A DNA stretch of 64,000 nucleotides from Methylobacterium tardum (GTDB lineage Bacteria > Pseudomonadota > Alphaproteobacteria > Rhizobiales > Beijerinckiaceae): positions 5,504,501-5,568,500 of the forward strand of contig NZ_CP097484.1 of assembly GCF_023546765.1 (NCBI RefSeq), in the 5' to 3' direction. Made by a program: the position numbers and the translations under genes. Under the pieces are notes generated by a model. That model had not been told where the DNA came from. It did not search any database and worked only from the letters and a program-made list of their open reading frames with translations. Within the stretch, counting starts at the first letter, position 1, and each line of letters starts with the position of its first letter. Of the stretch, positions 54,131 through 62,355 are shown in pieces.

Positions 54131-54329
54131 CTATGCCCGTTCAGCCTCGGCAAGATGCGCCTCGTGTTGGCGCTGCAGGCCTTCGAAGGTGAGCAGAAGG
54201 CCCGTGGCCTCCTCGACAGGCAATCCGTCTGCTCTGAGACGAGCGACAAGCGCGCTGCTTCGCGACGTGCTCTGCACCTTCGCGAACATGCCGCCGCAGC
54301 ATCTCGATCTTGGTTTCGCCCGGTTCCAT
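54131..54329 (-). pseudogene. Small charged helical protein, frameshifted near 54252
   Basis: From ATG 54329 the frame reads EPGETKIEMLRRHVREGAEH and VAKQR, then after about 54252 a different frame continues LVARLRADGLPVEEATGLLL, TFEGLQRQHEAHLAEAERA. The two halves form one small helical protein of about 66 residues, of the kind repeated across Methylobacterium genomes. The frames differ by one inserted or two missing bases. Function unknown; it is on the strand opposite the hemerythrin gene. Confidence 0.5.
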
Positions 54330-54380
54330 GCGGGCGACATAACCGATCTCTGATGGAAACCGCCGTCGGCTGTTCAGAGA

Positions 54381-54632
54381 CTAGCGAGACGCCTTGCCGT
54401 TCAGCCGGGGCCCCGTGAAGGTCAGCGTCCCCGCGTAGATCTGGCTGCCTTCCTCATCACGGACCATCACCGTAACGGCATGGTTGTCGCCGTCGTTCGA
54501 GGTGATCAGCTCCGCGATATCCGGCAAGCTTGCCATAACCCGCTCACGGGCGGCTTCGATAGTCTGGCATTCCAGGCTTTACGCGTCACGCTGGATCTCG
54601 CCATCGTGGATATCGAAGTAGAAGCGAGGCAC
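54381..54632 (-). pseudogene. DUF6894 protein with premature stop
   Basis: A DUF6894-like protein of about 84 codons read from GTG 54632 (PRFYFDIHDGEIQRDA). The frame meets a TAA at 54579-54581 and then continues in the same frame with SLECQTIEAARERVMASLPD, and HAVTVMVRDEEGSQIYAGTL, ending GKASR. The family core normally has RDEEG before the helix, which here is spoilt at the stop. So it is a nonsense-broken relative of the intact DUF6894 gene at 55206. Confidence 0.5.
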
Positions 54633-54899
54633 GTAGAACGCCCAGCGACCTTGGGCCGCCCAATGGCCGTCAACCGCCGAATTCGGCATACACGAGGTCA
54701 TCCAAGGGGCTTGATCACATGCGGGTGTGGCGGGCTGCCGCAAGGCGCCAACCTGCTCTTGAGCCAATCCGATACGTGAGGCGGCTCAGCGTCAGGATGG
54801 CCGGCAGCAGGAAATTCAAGCTGCGCGCGGTGCCTTCGCCCGTCTCCGAATAGCGCGATCAACGCGCCGGAAGGACCTCCGCAGCGCCCTGTCGAGCGG

Positions 54900-55055
54900 C
54901 TAATCGGACGTCGGCCGCGCGCTCACGCGCCCGTCCTTATCCTTCGAAAACTCATTTTTTGCTCGCAATAGCATGGCGCGGATATGCGCTCGTCTCTTGA
55001 GCCTATTCGAAAGGCCGTAATCAACTTGCCCTTCTCCTTTAGCAATGACCGCCAT
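54900..55055 (-). CDS. Putative small basic protein
   Basis: A 51-residue product from ATG 55055, which follows CTCTGGAGGCGCCATT, a strong ribosome binding site. It is basic and helical: MAVIAKGEGQVDYGLSNRLK then RRAHIRAMLLRAKNEFS, ending KDKDGRVSARPTSD. No relative is recognised. Confidence 0.48.
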   Translation of the reverse strand: MAVIAKGEGQVDYGLSNRLKRRAHIRAMLLRAKNEFSKDKDGRVSARPTSD

Positions 55056-55205
55056 AATGGCGCCTCCAGAGCCTAAAGACGAACTGCAATCCATGCGATC
55101 GCGACTTAGGGACGCTCGTAGCTCGATTTCCGTTCCTATCCCTATGCGATTTCGCACAGGTTGACCTACGTTAGCGCCAGGGAAGAGCGCTGTTCGGGGG
55201 CAAGA

Positions 55206-55460
55206 ATGCTCAGACGGTTCTATTTCGACGTCGACAACGGTCAGGAGACGATCCGGGACGACGAAGGCGTTGAGGCCGCCGACCTGGAGCAAGCGCTGAC
55301 CGACGCGCGTGGCGTCATCGGCGAAATGGCGGACGATCTCGGTACCACCGATCTCAACAACCCGTGGACGCTCGTCGTGCGTGATGAGATGGGATTGACG
55401 GTCGCGCACGTGCCAATCGGGCTGTTCTCCAGCGCGCACCGAATGCCGCGTCGCGGCTGA
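55206..55460 (+). CDS. DUF6894 family protein
   Basis: An 84-residue protein. It opens LRRFYFDVDNGQETIRDDEG, then VEAADLEQALTDARGVIGEM, and ends TLVVRDEMGLTVAHVPIGLF: the DUF6894 plan of a short beta hairpin, an RDxEG turn, one helix and a strand. These proteins are numerous in methylobacteria and their function is unknown. GGGGGCAAG stands before ATG 55206. A broken relative is at 54381. Confidence 0.72.
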   Translation: MLRRFYFDVDNGQETIRDDEGVEAADLEQALTDARGVIGEMADDLGTTDLNNPWTLVVRDEMGLTVAHVPIGLFSSAHRMPRRG

Positions 55461-55706
55461 GCGGCCGCTCTCATCGCGTTGGCCTATCGCCGGACGAGGA
55501 TCGCGCGGGCGCCGGAATCATCGCGCGTGCCCCAACGGTTGAGCTGGAACGCGGTCGGGATCGCTGGCGCCTCTGGCGATCTGCTGCGTGCCGTTGATGA
55601 GGCCGGCGGTGTTCCCGACACAGAAGAGCGCCGAGCCCCGCAACCCAAAAGCGCACGGCTTCGTTCCTGCGGCTGATCCGAACCGGGTCAGCTACGGGAG
55701 GAAACA

Positions 55707-55949
55707 ATGCTACGTTTCGGAGTGGGATTGGCGCTGACGATAGCCATGACGGGCATCGCACTGGCTGCGCCTATGAGGACAGAGGACAAAGCCGCGCTGC
55801 AGCAGCAATGCAGCGGCGATTTCACGACCTTCTGTGGCGACATGCCACCTGCGGATAGTCCAGAGACGCAGGCCTGCTTCGACAAGAACATGTCCAAGCT
55901 CTCGCCGGGCTGCCAGAACGCGATCCAGGCCTACAAGAAGAAGGGCTAG
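55707..55949 (+). CDS. Small secreted cysteine-rich protein
   Basis: An 80-residue exported protein. Signal peptide GLALTIAMTGIALAAP, then QQQCSGDFTTFCGDMP, TQACFDKNMSKLSPGC. It is a paralogue of the protein at 32485: both share C-x-G-D-(F/Y)-x-x-(F/Y)-C-G and A-C-F-x-K-N-x-x-K-L-S-x-x-C. GGGAGGAAACA precedes ATG 55707. The four cysteines suggest two disulfides or a metal site in the periplasm. Confidence 0.78.
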   Translation: MLRFGVGLALTIAMTGIALAAPMRTEDKAALQQQCSGDFTTFCGDMPPADSPETQACFDKNMSKLSPGCQNAIQAYKKKG

Positions 55950-56098
55950 GCGGCTCCGCCTGCACGCGAGGCTCAGCAGCAGACGAAAGCCCGCCACAGC
56001 AGTTTGCTGGGCGGGCTGAGGTTGTCGCGGGTCGGACGAGAAGTCCGGATTGCACGAAACACGGTCGCGGACCTCACCACAACGGAGTGCGGCCTCGG

Positions 56099-56356
56099 TC
56101 ACTCAGGTGCGGCCGGCCCTCTGAGCGTCCGACCCACGGCGCGAACTCTGGCGCGGTTGGCCTCACCCTGCACGTAGCTGATAACGCGACGTCGGACCGC
56201 CACGTCCTCGATCTGCTCGAACGCCCGGATCAACTCGGCATTCTCTGACAGGCTCAAGCCCTTCGCGTCGTTGAGCTGTCTCGCGACCCGGAGGGTCTCG
56301 ATCGAGATGCCAAGTGCATCGGCAATCTGCGAGAGGGCTTGTGCCGTGTCATCCAT
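56099..56356 (-). CDS. Small hypothetical protein
   Basis: An 85-residue protein. An N-terminal part (AQALSQIADALGISIETLRV) has helix-turn-helix spacing, followed by LSENAELIRAFEQIEDVAVR and RRRVISYVQGEANRARV. This resembles small DNA-binding-like proteins of methylobacteria, but no family is assigned. No clear ribosome binding site before ATG 56356 was noted. Confidence 0.5.
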   Translation of the reverse strand: MDDTAQALSQIADALGISIETLRVARQLNDAKGLSLSENAELIRAFEQIEDVAVRRRVISYVQGEANRARVRAVGRTLRGPAAPE

Positions 56357-56581
56357 GCCCGGAACCCCAGGTCAGTTCGCAAGGCTCAACCGCTAGTTTT
56401 GTATGCAACCGCGTACAAATCACGGAAGCGTGCGTCGTCGGGTTTGATCGGCCTGCCGTGCTTCAGGCACATGGCTGGTTGCGCGCGGCGCGATCGATCT
56501 GGGCGGCGCTGATGATTCGGCGGTGCAGAGGCCGCGATGCTGGAACCGCCCGATGCGCGGCGGTCGCAGGATGGACCGAGC

Positions 56582-56698
56582 TCAGACGACGTGCGGCGGC
56601 AGGATCAGGAACTGCGCGTGCACGATCAGGCTGAAGGCCATGGCGGCCGTCACGACGGCGTCGGCGAACCGGCTGGTCATCGTGGCTGGCTTGGTCAT
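56582..56698 (-). CDS. Putative 38-residue membrane protein
   Basis: From ATG 56698, behind GGAAGGGTACACG, the product is MTKPATMTSRFADAVVTAAM then AFSLIVHAQFLILPPHVV, with one membrane segment in the second half. The ribosome binding site and the hydrophobic end support coding; no relative is recognised. Confidence 0.42.
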   Translation of the reverse strand: MTKPATMTSRFADAVVTAAMAFSLIVHAQFLILPPHVV

Positions 56699-56882
56699 CG
56701 TGTACCCTTCCGATCTTGTGGCCGGCGACCGGCCGCGTCGGGACCGGCTTATGGTTAAGCCCGGTATCCGGCTGATGGCGTCGATTGTTGCGTCCGTGGC
56801 GTCGTTCGCGCGCTCCGCGCCTCCCCGGCCGAACGGCGCGTACGCCCCTTCAGGATCGCCGAGGGGCCCGGGCTTTCCGGCT

Positions 56883-57191
56883 CTATTGGAGCGTGCATGC
56901 GCCCGCCGGCACCTCGCGCCCGGCTTCCAAGAGGGCGCGCAGCTTGCGCGCTGCGATCAGGATGATGTCGGGACGCGCGACCCCGTGAGGCGTCTCGGTC
57001 ACGAAGCGCCGAAGCGCTTCCGTGAGACTCCGCTCGATCTCATCCATCAGCTTGAGGCCCTTGGAGCCCTCAAGCCTCAGGTAAGCGTCGGAGAGCGTGA
57101 GGTAAGCCGCACTCGCAAGGAGGAAGGCGACGCCGTTGGCCTCCTGCACCTCATCAGGAAGCCACTCGCTTTCCGCGACGCTGTTTTCCAT
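56883..57191 (-). CDS. Small hypothetical protein
   Basis: A 102-residue helical protein (GVAFLLASAAYLTLSDAYLR, then LMDEIERSLTEALRRFVTE, and IILIAARKLRALLEAGREV). The first helix is hydrophobic but probably packs within a bundle rather than crossing the membrane. GGCGGGACC lies upstream of ATG 57191. Function unknown. Confidence 0.5.
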   Translation of the reverse strand: MENSVAESEWLPDEVQEANGVAFLLASAAYLTLSDAYLRLEGSKGLKLMDEIERSLTEALRRFVTETPHGVARPDIILIAARKLRALLEAGREVPAGACTLQ

Positions 57192-57403
57192 AGGCCGGGT
57201 CCCGCCAAATGTGTCTCGGCGGGCTATGTATCGAGTTTTGGAACTGCGCTGATTGATAAATCTGCGCTTTCACCCAGTGCTGCAGTTCCTCCGATCATGC
57301 AACGCGGGCCGCTCATCGCCTATCCGGTGCCCGATCCTCCGCTCGCGCGGCTCGGTGCGGGCCACAGCATCCTTCCGGAGGGTACGATCACTCAGCGCGA
57401 ACG

Positions 57404-57655
57404 TCAGGGCGCGAACTTCAGGCTGATCTTACGGCCGTCGTGCGAGACGACGTGGCACAGCTTGTCCACTTCCAGAGCCGCCGAGATCAGTCGCAATTTC
57501 CGTGGGATGGGGCCATCTGACGCCACCTCGATCAGGGCCCCGCCCTTGTTGAGGTTCCAGATCAGGCAGCCGCAGCGTTCCTTCGGATCGCCAAAATAGA
57601 TCTGTCCCGTTTTCAGGCCGGCTCGGATCGCCTTGCTCTTCCTGTTTTCAGACAC
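57404..57655 (-). CDS. PilZ-like domain protein
   Basis: An 83-residue protein resembling a short PilZ domain: KSKAIRAGLKTGQIYFGD, CGCLIWNLNKGGALIEVA and HVVSHDGRKISLKFAP follow the PilZ pattern of strands. PilZ proteins usually bind cyclic di-GMP through RxxxR and (D/N)xSxxG; here the first is RAGLK and the second is NLNKGG, so binding is doubtful and the protein may act as a partner-binding variant. Monocistronic. Confidence 0.62.
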   Translation of the reverse strand: MSENRKSKAIRAGLKTGQIYFGDPKERCGCLIWNLNKGGALIEVASDGPIPRKLRLISAALEVDKLCHVVSHDGRKISLKFAP

Positions 57656-57949
57656 AAAACTCTCATACGTTATAAAATTGAATATTTATTATACTATCGG
57701 CCCATGGGGTAGCTTTCACATCAAATGATGCGTGCGATCGTGGCGTGGGATGAGTACTTACGCCCGCGCGACCCGCGAACTGTTCGGCTGACCGCCGCCG
57801 GAAGATCGGGACACCGACCGTCAGACGGCGCAAAGAGGCTCCATCGTCGCGGGGCAATGCTGCCGAAATGCCCGACATTCACCGTTCTGCGGGGGGCAGG
57901 CGCGGCCCGGAGACCCCGCCTCGATCGGCATCGGGAGCGGGCCTGGGGC

Positions 57950-57978
57950 GCCTGCGGAAGCTGCGGGCTTCCGCAGGC
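57950..57978 (-). terminator. 11-base perfect hairpin
   Basis: GCCTGCGGAAG (57950-57960) and CTTCCGCAGGC (57968-57978) are a perfect inverted pair with a 7-base loop, 18 bases after the stop of the small membrane gene on the minus strand. There is no T tract, so it may stop transcription weakly or protect the RNA end. Confidence 0.5.
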
Positions 57979-57996
57979 CGCCGTCGTTCGGGACGC

Positions 57997-58199
57997 TCAG
58001 CGTGCGGGGGCTGCAGCCGGAGCGGGATTCGGCGGCGACAGGGCCGACCCGGAACTCTGCTGCGAGGCGGTGTGCTGCTGGCTCCCCGTCTGCGGGTCCA
58101 GTACCCCGCGATCCCGCCCGCGAAGACAAGTCCCACCACCACGAGGCCGATCACGATCGGCTTGAGATCGCGCCACTCCCGACGCTTCGCTGGCTCCAC
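57997..58199 (-). pseudogene. Small membrane protein, frameshifted near 58096
   Basis: From GTG 58199 (AGAGGGAATACC upstream) the frame reads EPAKRREWRDLKPIVIGLVV and VGLVFAGGIAGYW, one membrane segment. Continuing in that frame gives an Arg-rich tail; shifting one base at about 58096 gives DPQTGSQQHTASQQSSGSAL and a natural Pro/Ala end to a stop at 57997. The shifted reading looks like the real protein of about 67 residues, so one base is probably missing here. Confidence 0.5.
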
Positions 58200-58484
58200 G
58201 GTATTCCCTCTCGACGTGACGGATGGTGGCTTGCACGCCCCGAGCCGCTAACCGCGCAACCGCCCGACCGGGTCCGCCGCTCCGGCCCACATCAGCGTTC
58301 CCGAATGCCGAGCCGGTCGGGTGCGAAGGCCGCGCCGCCGGCCCGCGCTCCACGATCACGTGTGAAACGGCACGGCCGTTCGCGCGGCGGTCTTGTCATC
58401 GGCGCGGCTTCGGCTCACGCGCGACACGATGATCGCGACGCGGCGCCTTCTCGACCGACCTGTGGATGTTCCCGGAGACGCTTC

Positions 58485-59960
58485 GTGAGCGTGCACGCCG
58501 CGCCGCCCGCTCCGGATGCCCTGCGGCTCGTGATCGTCGGCGGCGGCTTCACCGGAGCGGCGCTCGCCATTCATGCGATGCGGGCCGCTGCCGGTCCCCT
58601 CGACATCGTCGTGCTGGAGCCCCGGGCGGAACTCGGGCGCGGCGTGGCCTACGGCACGGCGGACCGGAACCATCGCATCAACGTGCCGAGCGACCGCATG
58701 GACGTCGCCGCCGCCGAGTCCGGGGCCGCGACCGCGTGGTTTCGCGCGCAGGGCCTCCTGCCGGAGGACGAGGCGGCGCGCTACCTGCCGCGCGCTGCCT
58801 ACGGTGCCTATGTCGGGGACCTGCTTGCCCGGACAGGCGCGGCGGCCGGCGACCGGGTGCGCCTGCGCCATCTGCGGATGGCGGCCACCGCGGTGCGGCG
58901 GCAGAACGGCGCCTGGATGGTGGATACGGACACGGGTGAGCGGATCGCGGCGGATCGCGTCGCCCTGTGCTTCGGCCACGCGGTGCCGGCTCTGCCCTGT
59001 CGTCTCGCTCCGGGCGTCGCCGCGTCCCGCCGCTTCGTCCCGGATCCCTGGGCGGTCGACGCCCTGGCCGCCATCGAGCCCGGGGCCTCCGTCCTGGTCG
59101 TCGGCACCGGGCTCACCATGGCCGACGTGGTGACGAGCCTCCGGGCGAGCGGCCATCGCGGGGCGATCACCGCGGTGTCGCGCCGCGGCCTCCTGCCCAG
59201 GGCGCACGGAGTCTTCCTGACGAGTCTCGACGTGCTGGGGCCGGATCGGCCGCGGACCGCTCTGGATCTGCTGCGCCTGCTTCGGCGGCAGGTCGCGGCC
59301 GTCGATCCCGCCCTGGGCTGGCAACCGGTGCTCGACTCGTTCCGTAAGGTTCTGCCCGATGTCTGGAATGCCCTGCCGGCCGCAGAGCAGCGGCGGATCG
59401 TGCGCCGCCTGCTGCCGTTCTGGGAGGTGCACCGGTTCCGCATCGCGCCGCAGATCGCGGCCGGCCTCGCGCAGGCCCGGGCGGAGGGGCAGCTCTCCGT
59501 CCGGCGGGCGTCGGTGATCGGCTTGGCGCTGGCCGCGGATGGCCGCCTGGAGGCTGAATTGCGGGCGGGCGACGCGACGGAGCGCCGCCGGTTCGACGCG
59601 GTGGTGCTCTGCACCGGGCCGGAGCGCGACGTCTCGCGCAACCCGCTGGTGGCGGCCCTGCTCGCCGACGGCACCGCGCGCCTCGACGCGGTCGGGCTCG
59701 GGCTCGCCGTCGACCGTCGCAGCCGCGTGCTCGGCGCGGCGGGCGCGCCCCAGCCGGGCCTCTACGCCTTCGGCCCGATGACCCGGGGCAGCTTCGGCGA
59801 GATGAGCGGTGCCGCCGACATCGCCCACCACATCGAGGCCGTCGTGGCCGGCCTGCTGGAACGGGATCTCGAGGGCGCTCTCCGCCCCGGGGCGCTCGCC
59901 GGCTCGGCGCCGGGGAAGGCGGCCTCATCGACGAGCCCGTCGACCGAGCCTGACGCTTGA
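58485..59960 (+). CDS. FAD/NAD(P)-binding protein (HpnW/YdhS-like)
   Basis: A 491-residue flavoprotein-like protein. Residues about 1-30 hold the FAD dinucleotide fold (LRLVIVGGGFTGAALAIH), then ELGRGVAYGTADRNHRINVP, a second nucleotide fold near 200 (GASVLVVGTGLTMADVV), SRRGLLPRAHGVF and the C-terminal LYAFGPMTRGSFGEM. This plan matches the FAD-NAD(P)-binding group near YdhS/HpnW, whose substrates are unknown. GTG 58485 follows CGGAGACG. The low-complexity tail is Ser/Pro-rich. Confidence 0.8.
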   Translation: MSVHAAPPAPDALRLVIVGGGFTGAALAIHAMRAAAGPLDIVVLEPRAELGRGVAYGTADRNHRINVPSDRMDVAAAESGAATAWFRAQGLLPEDEAARYLPRAAYGAYVGDLLARTGAAAGDRVRLRHLRMAATAVRRQNGAWMVDTDTGERIAADRVALCFGHAVPALPCRLAPGVAASRRFVPDPWAVDALAAIEPGASVLVVGTGLTMADVVTSLRASGHRGAITAVSRRGLLPRAHGVFLTSLDVLGPDRPRTALDLLRLLRRQVAAVDPALGWQPVLDSFRKVLPDVWNALPAAEQRRIVRRLLPFWEVHRFRIAPQIAAGLAQARAEGQLSVRRASVIGLALAADGRLEAELRAGDATERRRFDAVVLCTGPERDVSRNPLVAALLADGTARLDAVGLGLAVDRRSRVLGAAGAPQPGLYAFGPMTRGSFGEMSGAADIAHHIEAVVAGLLERDLEGALRPGALAGSAPGKAASSTSPSTEPDA

Positions 59961-60212
59961 AACCTCCTGCGCATTCACAGGGCGTGAAAGGCGGACCCGG
60001 TCTGTGTCTCGTTGACGGTCGCCGGGAGGCTGGCCTAAGCAGCCCCATGATCTGTCGCGCCAGCAACGCCGTGAGCTATCGTCCGCCCGCACCATAGGGC
60101 GGCTGCGTTCGATCACGACCAACGATCATACCAAGCCGCCGCATTCCGGCGGCGCTTTCCTATCCAGGCAGGTCTCCGGGGGCGGCGCGTCCACCACCGA
60201 CGAGAGACCACA
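59961..60212. other. Intergenic region
   Basis: 252 bases between the flavoprotein gene and the next small gene; no reading frame with family resemblance, terminator or repeat is seen. Confidence 0.3.
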
Positions 60213-60464
60213 ATGCCCGCCCAGCGATCAGCGTCCATCCCCTCGACCGGCGACCAGACGGTCGAACCTCCGGCGCCGTGCCTCTTCGAGGTTGAGCACG
60301 GCGACACCGTCATCCGCATCGCTGACGATTGGGACGGTCATGTCCTCATCGAAAAGCTGTACGTTGCCCTCCGGGAAGCCCGTCAGGCGCGGGACAAAGC
60401 GGCCCTGCTGCGGAGAGCAGGGCCTGTCCGCGCGGACAGGCCCGCGGAGCGTCCAGCGACGTAA
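60213..60464 (+). CDS. Small hypothetical protein
   Basis: An 83-residue protein. The core FEVEHGDTVIRIADDWDG, then HVLIEKLYVALREARQARDK looks like a strand pair and a helix; the last 20 codons lie on a perfect 24-base palindrome (60420-60443) that reads ARG-rich residues, so the true gene may end before it. GAGAGACCACA precedes ATG 60213. No relative recognised. Confidence 0.5.
   Translation: MPAQRSASIPSTGDQTVEPPAPCLFEVEHGDTVIRIADDWDGHVLIEKLYVALREARQARDKAALLRRAGPVRADRPAERPAT
60420..60443. repeat. Perfect 24-base palindrome
   Basis: GGGCCTGTCCGC is followed directly by its reverse complement GCGGACAGGCCC. It lies at the end of the small gene at 60213 and 92 bases before the terminator hairpin. 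It may form a strong RNA stem or bind a dimeric protein. Confidence 0.6.
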
Positions 60465-60535
60465 CGGGCTGGTCCGGTCCGCGCCGCAAGCGGCCCCCGC
60501 CGCGGGTGCCGAGCGTCGGGTTTCGACCGGTGGCG

Positions 60536-60567
60536 CCCTGTGGGCGATCCTTGAATCGCCCACAGGG
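60536..60567. terminator. 13-base hairpin between converging genes
   Basis: CCCTGTGGGCGAT and ATCGCCCACAGGG pair perfectly around the 6-base loop CCTTGA. It lies between the plus-strand small gene and the minus-strand GNAT gene (stop at 60570), so it could serve both as a bidirectional terminator, although no long T tract follows on either side. Confidence 0.65.
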
Positions 60568-60569
60568 TT

Positions 60570-61513
60570 CTAGCCGGCCCGCCGCATGGTGCGGCGGACG
60601 GTCCGGCGCGGTTCGGCGCCCCAGCGGTACTTGTACGGCTCCTCGCCCCGCAGGAAGTGGAACTCCGCGGCCCCCCCGCCGCAGCCGCCTCGATCAGGCA
60701 GGCGAAGGCAAGTGTGCCGAAGCTCTGCCCCGGGACGCTCATGTCGACGGCGTTGATGTAGGAATAGCCGGCGCGCGGGTCGGCGAGGCCGTACAGCACG
60801 GCCACGATCGCCGCCTCGCGGCGGACCAGGGATATCCGGAGCAGGCCGGCCTCGGCCAGCGCCGGGGCCGCGCTCCGGTGGAAGGCCTGGATCCGAGGAT
60901 CCGCCAGTACCCCGGGCTGGCCCTCCCGGGCCCAGCGCGCCGCGTGCAGGGCGAACAGCGCGTCCAGCGCCGGGCCGATCTCGGCGGGCGTGGCGAGCGC
61001 CTCGGTGACGCCGCCGAGGCGCCCGGCCCGATGCCGGTCATGCACGACCTTGCGGCGCTGCGTGCCGGTGAGGGCGGCGAGCGGCGAACCCTCACGGGGC
61101 AGCGTCAGGACCGGACAGATCTCCGCCTCGGTGTCGTGAGCCTGCCAGCCCCCGGGCACGGGTCCGAGGAGCGGGGAATCGGCGCGCAGGTCCGGCAGCA
61201 GGAGCTCGTCCCACCGGTCCGCCGTCGCCAGGATGGCGGACCACACCTTGTCCATCGGGGCGCCGGGCGCGACCAGGGCGTCGCAATAATCGCTGTGTCC
61301 GGCCCCGACCGGCACGAGCCGGCGCACGCCGGCATCGTGCCAGACGAACAGCGGCAGGGCCGCCACGAGATCGCCGGCCGGGTCGCGCACCGCCGCGTCC
61401 AGGCGCTCGCCGCCGCCGAGATGCGTCCACCACGCCTCCAGCCAGGCCGGGGACTGGAAGGGCGTGGCGCGCGGGTCGCGCCGCCACAGGGACCAATGCT
61501 CCTGCCGGGTCAT
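60570..61513 (-). pseudogene. CelD/BcsL-type GNAT acetyltransferase, frameshifted at a C7 run
   Basis: A GNAT-fold protein of about 314 residues. From ATG 61513 it reads RATPFQSPAWLEAWWTHLGG, VLTLPREGSPLAALTGTQRR, KVVHDRHRAGRLGG, RISLVRREAAIVAVLYGLAD, FGTLAFACLIEAAAAGG. At the run of seven C (60671-60677) one base is missing; in the other frame it continues AAEFHFLRGEEPYKYRWGAE to a stop at 60570, the conserved FLRG-x-x-x-YK-x-RW end of this family. These proteins modify sugars or lipids in exopolysaccharide pathways. It is the last gene of the cassette 60570-64000, its ATG overlapping the methyltransferase stop. Confidence 0.78.
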
Positions 61514-62355
61514 GCGCGCCGCCTCAGGTGGAATCCCGTGCCGTCCCAGATCCTGAACGGGCGCTCGCCCGCCCGCAGCATCGCGAAGCCGTGGGCGGCC
61601 GCAAGCGCCTGGGCCTCGGCGCAATCCCGCTCGGGGTCGGACCGGTAGGACCAGTTGAACACCAGCAGGTCGCCGCCAGGGGCCAGCACCCGCGCGGCTT
61701 CCGCCAGGAAGGCGTCGAGACCGTTCGCCTGGACCACGTAGGGCAGGCTGTCGACCGCGATCAGGAGATCCACGGCGCCGTCCGCCACCGGGCAGAGGCC
61801 GTCGGCATTCTGCGCGAAAGCCAAGTTGCCGCGTTCGCCGGCCCGGCGGCGGGCCTCGGCGACCATGCCGGCGGAGAGGTCGAGGCCCAGCACGCGTTCG
61901 GCCTCGCCGGCGAGCGCGGCCGCCACCCGGCCGATGCCGCAGCCGAAATCCACCACCCGGCGTCCCGCCGGCGGCGCCCAGGCGCGGATCACCGCCATCA
62001 GCTCGTCGGTGGCGGCGGCGAGGTCGTCCGGGTCGCCGAACGTGTAGAAGGCGACGCCGGCCTCGGGGGCCTCGTCGGCCAGGCGGTCGAACAGAGCCGC
62101 CGTCGCTGCCCGGACATCCGCCCCCTCCGGCCACAGCCCCGATCGCGCCAGCCGGCCGAGGGCGTCGAGGCGGCCGCGGTGGCGCTCCGCCAGGTGGGCC
62201 AGGGCGGCCAGCGGCGGCGCGTCCGGCCGCTCAGCAGCGGCGCGTTCGAGCCGCGCGACGTCGACCGTCCGGCCGGCCAGCACCAGGCGGGACAGGGCGA
62301 TCTGGGGCGAGATCTCGCTCCGGGCGCAGGCTTCGAGGATCTCCGGATCGGTCAT
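61510..62355 (-). CDS. SAM-dependent methyltransferase
   Basis: A 281-residue class I methyltransferase. The SAM-binding motif is RRVVDFGCGIGRVAAALAGE, followed by VLGLDLSAGMVAEARRRAGE, LLIAVDSLPYVVQANGLD and an active-site region VFNWSYRSD. The first 80 residues are a helical N-terminal domain not seen in most members (EISPQIALSRLVLAGRTVDV). The start ATG overlaps the stop of the GT4 gene (ATGA) and its stop overlaps the start of the GNAT gene. A sugar or lipid methylation is likely from context. Confidence 0.85.
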   Translation of the reverse strand: MTDPEILEACARSEISPQIALSRLVLAGRTVDVARLERAAAERPDAPPLAALAHLAERHRGRLDALGRLARSGLWPEGADVRAATAALFDRLADEAPEAGVAFYTFGDPDDLAAATDELMAVIRAWAPPAGRRVVDFGCGIGRVAAALAGEAERVLGLDLSAGMVAEARRRAGERGNLAFAQNADGLCPVADGAVDLLIAVDSLPYVVQANGLDAFLAEAARVLAPGGDLLVFNWSYRSDPERDCAEAQALAAAHGFAMLRAGERPFRIWDGTGFHLRRRA

